Positions 28,579 to 36,254 of a stretch of 64,000 bases of DNA are shown here, piece after piece. The notes beneath the pieces are model-generated. The model did no database searches and was not told where the DNA came from. It saw only the letters and a list, made by a program, of their open reading frames with translations. A program made the translations under genes and the position numbers. Every line of letters starts with the position of its first letter. Within the stretch, counting starts at the first letter, position 1. The stretch covers positions 1,679,001 through 1,743,000 of the forward strand of contig NZ_JBCNLP010000006.1 of NCBI RefSeq assembly GCF_039595395.1. The letters are read 5' to 3'. Source of the stretch: Novosphingobium sp. GTDB lineage: Bacteria; Pseudomonadota; Alphaproteobacteria; Sphingomonadales; Sphingomonadaceae.

Positions 28579-31265
28579 CAGAACTTCTTCCTTGCGGACA
28601 CAGCGATCAGGCGGCCTACCGGATCCGTCGCCGTGGCATCATAGCCGCCGCCGCCGTTCGAGCTAGGCGCGATGTTGACATAGGGCGGATTGGCATCGAA
28701 CAGATTGCGCACCTCCAGCCCCAGCGTAAAGGGCTTGTCCCTGTCACCCACGCGGAAGCTCAGGTTGAGGTCGATCGGCGTATAGCTGGCCACCTTCTGC
28801 ACGGGGTTGGCCGCCGTGTTGGCATAGCCGCCCAGATGATTGGCCCGCACCATCGCCGAAAAGCGCCCGATATCCCAGTTGACGCTGAGCCGCGCCTTGA
28901 ATTTCAGCGGCTGATAGATCTGGTTGAGCAGGCTGAGGAAGGGCGCGCTCGGCGTCTGCTGGGAGAGATATTGCGTGAGATAGGTGCCGGCCAGATTGAA
29001 GGTGAAGGTGCCAGCCTTGTCTGTGGGGAGCAGATAATTGGCGGAAAAGTCGAAACCGCGCGTGATCGAACGGCCCAGATTCTGGCTGCGCCCATCGATG
29101 AAGGTGGTGACATTGGCCGCGCTGCCCCCCGGCAGAGCGCCTGACACCGCCATGCCCCCGGCGATGTAATTGGCCACGATCTGCGAGGCTTGCGCGCCCT
29201 GCACGATCAACCCGGTGCCATTGTACTGCGCCGCGCGCGTCAGCACCGAAAGGTCTGACAGCAGCGCGATCACCTGGTTCTTGTAATCCACATTCCAGTA
29301 GGTGAGCGACAGGCGCAGATTGCGCACCGGATTGTAATCTGCGCCCACCGACCAGGTGCTGGCCGTCTCCGGCTTCAGCCCCTGATTGCCGCCCGAGAGT
29401 GCCACACCAGTGATCGGCGCGCCGCCCGTGGGGTTCTGATAGCTCTGCACGTAAAGCTGGCTGGTGTTGCCATAGATCTGCGGCAGGGTCGGCGCGCGGA
29501 AGCTGGTGCCATAGCTGCCACGCACCGTCATGCGCTCGATGGGCGACCAGTTGACGCCGAATTTGGGATTGGTGGTGGCGCCCACATCGGAATATTTGTC
29601 GTAACGCACCGCGCCGTCCAGTTCCAGCTTGCGCAGGCCGGGGATGGCATTGGCCGCGCCGAAGACCGGCACCACCAGTTCGGCATAGGCGGAATCGACG
29701 CGGCGGCCCGGATTGGTCCAGCGATAGGCGGTGCCCGGCACGCCGTTCTGCGTGCCCAGCGACATGTCGAACTGCTGCCCCTCATAGCCCAGCGCCAGCT
29801 TCACATCGCCCGCCGCCAGATGCAGCAGCGAGCCGTTGAGCCGCGCCTCATAACCGGTGAAGCGGCCGATGGTGGGGTTGATCGAGACCTGATTGAAAAT
29901 CCCGGCCAGCGTCGCGGCGGAGGTGCGCCCCAGCCCATAGGGATCGAAGGCGGTGGCGGCATTGCCGCTGGCCAGCGCTGCGGTCAGCGCGGTGTTGTTC
30001 AGCCCCGCTGTGGAGCTTGAGATGTCATAGGTGCGTCCTTTGTCGAACAGCGCCTCGAACTGCCAGCCATGGGGCAGTTTCACCTTGATGCCCGGCGAGA
30101 TCTGCCAGCTTTCCGAATGGCCCCAGCTCATGTTGCGCTGGCTATCATTCATGAAGTTATAGTCGATGGTGTAGCTGCTGCCGGTAAAGCCCGCCGGACG
30201 CACGAAAAAGGCGTTGGTCGAGGGCACGGTGATCGTGGCATTGGCGAAAGCGGGCAGGCGCTGGAAGGCGCGATAGGAGTAGAAGCCGTCAGCGGTGAAG
30301 CTCAGCCAGTCGTTGATGGCGTAATCGAAGGTGCCGTTCATGCTGTCATAGCGCTGGCGCGGGATCAGATCCTGCCCCTGCAGATCGTTGCAAGAGTTCG
30401 ACGTGCCCGCGACCAGACTTCCGGCATTGGCCTGAGTCAGTTGCCCCGGCATGGCATAGGAAACGCCGCCTGCTTTCAGCGTACCGGGCGCGCATTTCGT
30501 CACCGAATAATTGTTACCGCCCGAACTGAGCTGGTTCGAACGGAAGAAGCTGCGGTCATTTCCGTTGAGATTGCTCTTTTCGACATGCTCATAGGCCAGG
30601 GTGAACTGGCCATGGTTGAACTTGTGGCCGAAAGCGGCGCCCAGCGTCTTTTCGCTGTAGACGCCATCATCGGAAATACCGCCGCGCGCCACCATCTCCA
30701 GACCGTTGAAATTGCGGCGCGGGATGAGGTTGACCACGCCCGCCACCGCATCCGACCCATAGATGGCCGAGGCGCCGTCGGCCACCACTTCCACCCGCTC
30801 CACACCCAAAGTCGGCAGGATCGAGGGGTCGATCGAGCGACCATTGTTGGTCACCCGATGGCCATCGACGATGATCAGCGTGGCATTGGGGCCGATGCCG
30901 CGCAGATTGATCGAATTGCCATAAACAATGTTGCCCGCGCCGCCCGTCTGGCCGCGCGATCCTTCCGAAACGCCCAGATTGAACACTTGCGGCAGATCCT
31001 GAATGGCCTGCTGCAAGGTCACGCGGCCGGCCTGGGCGATATCGGCATTGCTCATCGCCACCACCGGCGAACCGATCGGAGCAACCCCGCGCACCCGGCT
31101 GCCGGTCACGATGATGTCGGCGTCAGCGTGAGTCTCCGGGGCTGCCGGAGTTGCCGCGGCACCCGGAGTCGCGCCCTGATCCTGGGCATGGGCCACAGGC
31201 GCGATCAGGGTCAGCGCCAGAGCGGAACTCATCAGGGCTGCGGCCCGAAACGCGGTTATGTTCAT
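28578..31265 (-). CDS. TonB-dependent receptor, first gene of a hydrolase operon
   Basis: The 895-residue protein has a signal peptide (ending PVAHAQDQG), NTD-linked DIIVTGSRVRG, a plug domain (VERVEVVADGASAIYGSDAV, GVVNLIPRRN), a barrel and a terminal Phe (SARKKF). ATG 31265 has GGGAGG 6 bp upstream; a longer frame to 31349 is unconserved. It is followed by two secreted hydrolases without a gap, so the operon probably captures and degrades one organic ligand, perhaps an ester or peptide. Confidence 0.92.
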   Translation of the reverse strand: MNITAFRAAALMSSALALTLIAPVAHAQDQGATPGAAATPAAPETHADADIIVTGSRVRGVAPIGSPVVAMSNADIAQAGRVTLQQAIQDLPQVFNLGVSEGSRGQTGGAGNIVYGNSINLRGIGPNATLIIVDGHRVTNNGRSIDPSILPTLGVERVEVVADGASAIYGSDAVAGVVNLIPRRNFNGLEMVARGGISDDGVYSEKTLGAAFGHKFNHGQFTLAYEHVEKSNLNGNDRSFFRSNQLSSGGNNYSVTKCAPGTLKAGGVSYAMPGQLTQANAGSLVAGTSNSCNDLQGQDLIPRQRYDSMNGTFDYAINDWLSFTADGFYSYRAFQRLPAFANATITVPSTNAFFVRPAGFTGSSYTIDYNFMNDSQRNMSWGHSESWQISPGIKVKLPHGWQFEALFDKGRTYDISSSTAGLNNTALTAALASGNAATAFDPYGLGRTSAATLAGIFNQVSINPTIGRFTGYEARLNGSLLHLAAGDVKLALGYEGQQFDMSLGTQNGVPGTAYRWTNPGRRVDSAYAELVVPVFGAANAIPGLRKLELDGAVRYDKYSDVGATTNPKFGVNWSPIERMTVRGSYGTSFRAPTLPQIYGNTSQLYVQSYQNPTGGAPITGVALSGGNQGLKPETASTWSVGADYNPVRNLRLSLTYWNVDYKNQVIALLSDLSVLTRAAQYNGTGLIVQGAQASQIVANYIAGGMAVSGALPGGSAANVTTFIDGRSQNLGRSITRGFDFSANYLLPTDKAGTFTFNLAGTYLTQYLSQQTPSAPFLSLLNQIYQPLKFKARLSVNWDIGRFSAMVRANHLGGYANTAANPVQKVASYTPIDLNLSFRVGDRDKPFTLGLEVRNLFDANPPYVNIAPSSNGGGGYDATATDPVGRLIAVSARKKF

Positions 31266-31449
31266 GATTATCCTCCCGCTTGCAATGCATGCACGCGCAG
31301 ATGGACAGCACGAGGGTAGCGGGGGCCTTGAGCACCCCCTTATGAACATCCTCTCCCGACGGCCGCTTTCAGCCTATCGGCACTGTACTCTGCTTCTGCC
31401 GGGGAAGATGCTGATAATGGTGGAATGAGTCAACCTTATTTTTTATCAC

Positions 31450-31977
31450 CTATTTTGCTGACTCCCCACCATCCTCCGCCACACAGACCGCATACATGCG
31501 ATCGAGCAACTCGCTGAGCAGCAGCAATTCCGCCGGAGAAAGCTGATGCAAAACGGCATTTTCCGTCTCACTGACCAGCGCGAACATCTCTTCCAACTGC
31601 GCCTCGCCCTCCGCCGTGACGAACAGCGCATGGCGCCGCCGGTCGGTGGGGGAACGCTTGCGCTCGGCCCAGCCGCGCCGCTCCATCTCATCGACCAGCG
31701 TGACCGTGACCGACTTGTCCATGGCGATTTCCCGCGACAATTCGGCCTGCGACAGGCCCGGATTCGCCGAAATCAAAGCCAGCGATGAAAACAGGCCCGA
31801 GCGCAGCCCACGCTCCGCCGTCACCGCCGCGAAATCGCGCGAGAGCTGATTCTGCACGCGGCGCAGACGGAAGCCGACAAAATCGCCCAAGCGCCCCAGC
31901 TTTACGCCCGTGGCGCTCTCCACAGCACGGGTTTGCACCGGCCTGCCGCTGCCGGCCACCTTACTGGCCATGGACAT
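31450..31977 (-). CDS. MarR-family transcriptional regulator
   Basis: The 175-residue protein has the MarR winged-HTH core: LSQAELSREIAMDKSVTVTLV as recognition region, then RRGWAERKRSPTDRRRHALFVT as wing. It is divergent from the eight-gene TRAP/CoA-transferase operon, with a dyad over that promoter. I infer that it represses that operon and is released by an acid or CoA-ester ligand. Two ATGs (31971, 31977) are possible. Confidence 0.88.
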   Translation of the reverse strand: MSMASKVAGSGRPVQTRAVESATGVKLGRLGDFVGFRLRRVQNQLSRDFAAVTAERGLRSGLFSSLALISANPGLSQAELSREIAMDKSVTVTLVDEMERRGWAERKRSPTDRRRHALFVTAEGEAQLEEMFALVSETENAVLHQLSPAELLLLSELLDRMYAVCVAEDGGESAK

Positions 31978-31990
31978 GCTCCGGCTGCAA

Positions 31991-32023
31991 ATTGGTTGAC
32001 ATCATCAATTATCTTCCTAATCT
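31991..32023 (+). promoter_or_regulatory. Promoter of the TRAP/CoA operon with a MarR-like dyad
   Basis: A sigma-70-like promoter reads TTGACA (31996-32001), 16 bp, TAATCT (32018-32023). The imperfect palindrome with arms ATTGGT and ATCAAT (31991-32009) overlaps the -35 box and lies 14 bp from the marR start. This is the usual place for MarR repression of both genes. Confidence 0.5.
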
Positions 32024-32125
32024 ACCATCTACTGGATAGGGGTATTAGACGCCTTGGCGGTCAGACTGTCAACGCCGCCCGCCAGCACAATGCGCCACAG
32101 AGCGCCAGAAGGGAAAGAGGACATC

Positions 32126-32659
32126 ATGCCCCCAAGCGAGGCCGGCCCTATCGCGCCCGACAGCCCTGCTCCATCACGCCCTGTCTCATGGGGGAGCCGC
32201 ACGGCAATGCTGGCCGCCTATACGCCCGGCGCATTGGGGCTGGTTCTGGCGGCAGGCTCGGACGCGATTGCCGTGGCGGGGCGCCATATCGGCCTGCATC
32301 TGCTCGGCTCGATCGAGATCACCGAGGCGGCCATCGTGCTGCTCTCCACCTCTGCGATGCTGGTGGCCACCCTGGATTTCCATCATGCCAGCGTGCATAT
32401 GCTGACGGCGCGCCTTTCGCCGGTCAACGCCGGGCGCCTGGCGCGAGTCGCGGCTTTGTTTGGCGCGCTGCTGTTTATCCTGCTGGCTCTGGGCACGGCG
32501 CGCCTCAACGCCGAACTCTGGAACGGCTTCGAGCAGACCGAATTGCTGCATATCCCGCTGCGCTGGCTGCGCGCCCTGTGGCTGCTGACCACCATCGCCA
32601 TTGCCGCCCTGTTCCTGCGCCGCGCCATCGCCCCGGTTTCTGGGGGGGCCGACGCATGA
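32126..32659 (+). CDS. dctQ: TRAP transporter small permease subunit (DctQ)
   Basis: The 177-residue protein has four membrane helices, with the signature loop DFHHASVHMLTARLSP near the middle. It partners with DctM. ATG 32126 is preceded by AAGAGG; the open frame begins at 32054. It is the first gene of the operon and overlaps dctM by the ATGA pattern. Confidence 0.85.
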   Translation: MPPSEAGPIAPDSPAPSRPVSWGSRTAMLAAYTPGALGLVLAAGSDAIAVAGRHIGLHLLGSIEITEAAIVLLSTSAMLVATLDFHHASVHMLTARLSPVNAGRLARVAALFGALLFILLALGTARLNAELWNGFEQTELLHIPLRWLRALWLLTTIAIAALFLRRAIAPVSGGADA

Positions 32660-33963
32660 TCCCCCCCGAACTGATCGGCGCCTGCGGCGTCGCGCTTCTG
32701 CTTGTTCTGCTGGCAGCAGGCGTGCCCATCGGCGTCGGGCTGGCGCTGGTCGGGCTGGGCGGCATGGCCGTGCTGATCTCGCCAGAAGCAGCGCTGACCA
32801 AGGGCGCCGTCACCTCCTTCGACATGATGTCCAAATATGAACTGGGCGTGCTGCCGCTGTTCCTGCTGATGGCGCATATCTGCTTTGCCGCCGGGGCCAG
32901 CCGCGATTTCTTCGAGGTCGCCGCCAAATTCGTCGGCCATCGGCGCGGCGGGCTGGCGCTGGCCTCCATCGCGGGCTGCGCCGGGTTTGGCGCGATCAGC
33001 GGGTCGTCGCTGGCCACCGTTGCCACGATCAGCTCGGTCGCTTTGCCCGAAATGCGCAAGGCCGGTTACAAGCCCGGTTTCGCGGCGGGCGCTCTGGCCG
33101 CAGGCGGCACTTTGGGTTCGCTGGTGCCGCCCTCGGGCGCGCTGATCGTCTTTGGCATCATTGCCGAGCAATCCATCGGCAAGCTGTTTGCCGCCTCGCT
33201 GATCCCGGTGGCAACCCAGGCCATCAGCTATCTGGCCACCATCATCATCCTTTGCGCCCTGAAGCCCGAACTGGCGCCAGCCATCGCCCGCGCGCCATGG
33301 AGCGAGCGCCTGCGCGCCCTCACCAAGATCGCGGACATCGCGCTGCTGATCCTCTTCGTGCTGGGCGGGCTGATGATCGGCTGGTTCACGCCGACCGAGG
33401 CGGCCTCGGTCGGCGTGGTGGCCGCTCTGGTGATCCTGACGCTGCGCGGGGCATTTTCGCTGGGCGCACTGGGCAACGCCGCAAAATCCACCCTGCGCAC
33501 GGCGGGCATGATCTATCTGGTGATCATCGGCGCCATGCTGTTTGCCACCTTCGTCTCGATCAGCGGCATCACCGAGGCGATGTCGAACGCCGTCATCGGC
33601 CTGCATGCCAGCCCTGTGCTGGCCATCGTCGCCATGGCCGCCGTGCTGCTGCTGCTGGGCAGCTTCCTGGATGGCGTGGCGCTGATGCTGCTGACCACGC
33701 CGATCTTCCTGCCGATTGCCCATACGCTGGGCTACAGCCCGATTTGGTTCGGCATCTTTCTGGTGCGCACCATGGAGCTGGGCTTTGTCCACCCGCCGCT
33801 TGGACTCAACATCTATGTGCTGCAGGGGGTGGCCAAGGATCTGTCGCTGGGCACGATCTTTCGCGGGGTGATCCCCTTCCTTGTCGCCGATTTCCTGCAT
33901 CTGGCCTGCCTGATCGCGCTTCCCCAGATGGCGCTGTGGCTGCCCTCGGTCGTGGGAGCCTGA
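32656..33963 (+). CDS. dctM: TRAP transporter large permease subunit (DctM)
   Basis: The 435-residue protein has about twelve membrane helices. Family blocks are GVLPLFLLMAHICFAAGASR, GAISGSSLATVATI, PEMRKAGYKPGFAAG and GSLVPPSGALIVFGI. It moves a carboxylate, usually with sodium, delivered by DctP. ATG 32656 overlaps the DctQ stop. The DctP gene follows 3 bp after its stop. Confidence 0.92.
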   Translation: MIPPELIGACGVALLLVLLAAGVPIGVGLALVGLGGMAVLISPEAALTKGAVTSFDMMSKYELGVLPLFLLMAHICFAAGASRDFFEVAAKFVGHRRGGLALASIAGCAGFGAISGSSLATVATISSVALPEMRKAGYKPGFAAGALAAGGTLGSLVPPSGALIVFGIIAEQSIGKLFAASLIPVATQAISYLATIIILCALKPELAPAIARAPWSERLRALTKIADIALLILFVLGGLMIGWFTPTEAASVGVVAALVILTLRGAFSLGALGNAAKSTLRTAGMIYLVIIGAMLFATFVSISGITEAMSNAVIGLHASPVLAIVAMAAVLLLLGSFLDGVALMLLTTPIFLPIAHTLGYSPIWFGIFLVRTMELGFVHPPLGLNIYVLQGVAKDLSLGTIFRGVIPFLVADFLHLACLIALPQMALWLPSVVGA

Positions 33964-33966
33964 CCC

Positions 33967-35016
33967 ATGCGCAAGATCATCACCCTGGCCGTCTGCGCTT
34001 TGCTCGCCGCCTGCTCGCCCAAACCCGAGCATCACGCCGAATACACGCTGACCTACGCCAGCCCCTATCCGCCCACCCATCCCTTCAGCAAGGCCGACAT
34101 CGCCTGGATGAAGCATGTGGAGCAGGCCAGCGGCGGGCGCATCGCCTTCAAACCCTTCTGGTCGGGCGCGCTGATCTCCTCCTCCATGAGCATCAGCGAA
34201 ATCCGCCATGGCCTTGCCGATATCGGCCTGATCACCCCGATCTACACGCGCGGCGGCGTCCATCTACAGCGCACGCAGGCCGGCTTTTACGGCGGCGTCA
34301 ACACCATGGAGCAGCAGGTCGCGGTCTATGACTGCCTCGCCGCCCGCTTCCCGCAGTACAATCAGGAGCTGGCCGGCCTGCATGTGCTGGCGGTGCAGGC
34401 GGGCAATTTCCCCGGCCTGATCACCCGCGACAAGCCCGTCCACACGCTGGCCGATTTGAAGGGCCTGCGCCTGCGCGCCCAGACCGACAGCATCGACACT
34501 TTGCGCGCGCTGGGCGCCGATCCGGTGAACATGCCGATGGCGGACGTCTATTCCGCTCTGGCCAAGGGCGTGATCGACGGCGTGGTCGCCCCAGCCGATA
34601 CGATCAAGAGCCTGCATTTCGCCGAGGTGGCGCACCACTACACCACCCTGCGCCTGAGCCGGGGCGGCTATCCGGCCCGTGCCATGTCCGATCTGGCGTG
34701 GCGCCGCCTGCCCGCCGATCTGCAAAAGCTGCTGGCCGACTCCAAGCCCTGGTGGGAAGCCCAGCTCAACACCCAGAACGCGCATGCCGAGCAAGCCGGT
34801 TTCGACTTCGCGCATGCCCATCACGTCGAGGTGATCCCCCTGCCCGCAGCCGATCAGGCGCGTTTCGACGACCTCTACAACCGTTTCGCCCTCAGCCAAG
34901 CGCGCGACCTGTCCCGCTTCGGCATCGATGGAGAGCCCGTCTTCCGCGCCGCCCAATCCCTTATCGCGCATGGCACAGCCAACTGCGCCGCCCCTTCCAA
35001 GGAACCCGCCCGATGA
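33967..35016 (+). CDS. dctP: TRAP transporter substrate-binding lipoprotein (DctP)
   Basis: The 349-residue protein has a lipobox signal (LAVCALLAACS), so it is probably membrane-anchored rather than free in the periplasm. The DctP block DLKGLRLRAQTDSIDTLRAL (about residue 160) includes the Arg that normally holds the ligand carboxylate. GADPVNMPMADVYSALAKGV follows. It should bind a carboxylic acid, whose identity the sequence does not show. It overlaps the next gene by ATGA. Confidence 0.9.
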   Translation: MRKIITLAVCALLAACSPKPEHHAEYTLTYASPYPPTHPFSKADIAWMKHVEQASGGRIAFKPFWSGALISSSMSISEIRHGLADIGLITPIYTRGGVHLQRTQAGFYGGVNTMEQQVAVYDCLAARFPQYNQELAGLHVLAVQAGNFPGLITRDKPVHTLADLKGLRLRAQTDSIDTLRALGADPVNMPMADVYSALAKGVIDGVVAPADTIKSLHFAEVAHHYTTLRLSRGGYPARAMSDLAWRRLPADLQKLLADSKPWWEAQLNTQNAHAEQAGFDFAHAHHVEVIPLPAADQARFDDLYNRFALSQARDLSRFGIDGEPVFRAAQSLIAHGTANCAAPSKEPAR

Positions 35017-36254
35017 CCGCTCCGCAAACCCGCCCCCTCGAAGGCCTCACCGTCATCGACCTCACCCGCGCTCTGGCCGGGCCCTATGCCACGCTGCTGC
35101 TGGCGGGCCTTGGCGCCAAGGTCATCAAGGTCGAGGAACCCCATGGCGGTGATCTCGCCCGCGAGAACAGCCCCTATCTGGGCCGCGACGGCATTCTGGT
35201 CGAACGGGCGCATGAGGACGATATCTCGCTGTCGCACCTCACCCGCGCGCGCGGCAAATATGGCGTCTCGCTCAACCTCAAGCACCCTGAAGGCAAGAAG
35301 GTCTTTATGGATCTGGTGGCCAAGGCGGACATCGTGGTCGAGAATTTCACCGCCGGCACCGCCGACCGCCTCGGCGTGGGGTATGAGGCCTGCAAGGCGA
35401 TCAACCCCGGCGTGGTCTTCGCCTCGCTCTCGGGTTTTGGCGCCAACAACCATTCGGGCAAGGCGATGGATGTGATCATTCAGGCGCTGTCGGGCGCGAT
35501 GTTCACCAGCGGAGAACCCGGCCATCCCCCCGTGCGCATCGGCATCCCCATCGCCGATATGCTGGCCCCGGTCTTCACCGTGATCGGCATCCTGGCCGCC
35601 ATCGAGCAGCGCCATCGCACCGGCGAGGGCCAGCATGTGGACGTTTCCATGCTGGGCGCCCTCACCTCCTTCGTGGCGATCGAGAACTGGTCGGCCATGG
35701 CCGCCGCCGGGATGGAGGCGCGCACGGGATTAACGGTGCAACGCCTCTCGCCCTTCGGCGTGTTCGAATGCGCCGATGGCTATGTCGCGGTGGTGGCGGT
35801 GCATGAGCCTCTCGCACGCGGCCTCTTCGCCGCCATGGGTGAGCCGGACCTCGCGCAGGACCCCCGCTTCTGCAACCGCGACGCCCGCGTCGCCAATGCC
35901 GAAGTGCTGGAAGCCCGCATCAACGCCTGGAGCCGCACTTTGCCGGTGGCGCAGGTGGTCTCCGCGCTGGAGGAACGCGGCGTCCCCGTCGCCCCGGTGC
36001 GTCATCCGGAAGACGCGCTGGTCGACCCCCGCGTCGTCGAGCGCCACGAAACCATGGCGGTGGAGCACCCCACCTATGGCTCGACGGTCGATCTGCGCAC
36101 CTCGGGCGTGCCGATTCAGTTTTCGGCGGCCACCACCGGCTTTGACGATGCGCTGCCCGTCAGCATCGGCCAGCACAATGACGCGATCTACCGCGAGCTG
36201 CTGGGCTATTCCGACACCGACATGGCCCGCCTGAAAAGCGACGGCGTGCTGTGA
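35013..36254 (+). CDS. Class III (CaiB/BaiF) CoA transferase
   Basis: The 413-residue enzyme has the N-terminal block VIDLTRALAGPYATLLLAGL, KVEEPHGGD and GVSLNLKHPEGK. Asp153 in GKAMDVIIQALSG is the expected catalytic Asp that forms the acyl-anhydride. GEGQHVDVSML is also typical. It probably activates the imported acid by CoA transfer. ATG 35013 overlaps the DctP stop (ATGA), and its own stop overlaps the next start (GTGA). Confidence 0.9.
   Translation: MTAPQTRPLEGLTVIDLTRALAGPYATLLLAGLGAKVIKVEEPHGGDLARENSPYLGRDGILVERAHEDDISLSHLTRARGKYGVSLNLKHPEGKKVFMDLVAKADIVVENFTAGTADRLGVGYEACKAINPGVVFASLSGFGANNHSGKAMDVIIQALSGAMFTSGEPGHPPVRIGIPIADMLAPVFTVIGILAAIEQRHRTGEGQHVDVSMLGALTSFVAIENWSAMAAAGMEARTGLTVQRLSPFGVFECADGYVAVVAVHEPLARGLFAAMGEPDLAQDPRFCNRDARVANAEVLEARINAWSRTLPVAQVVSALEERGVPVAPVRHPEDALVDPRVVERHETMAVEHPTYGSTVDLRTSGVPIQFSAATTGFDDALPVSIGQHNDAIYRELLGYSDTDMARLKSDGVL

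Noticed and set aside
25918..28644. Open frame of 908 codons on the plus strand
   Set aside because: It is a shadow of the two hydrolase genes, with shadow-like composition and no recognisable domain.
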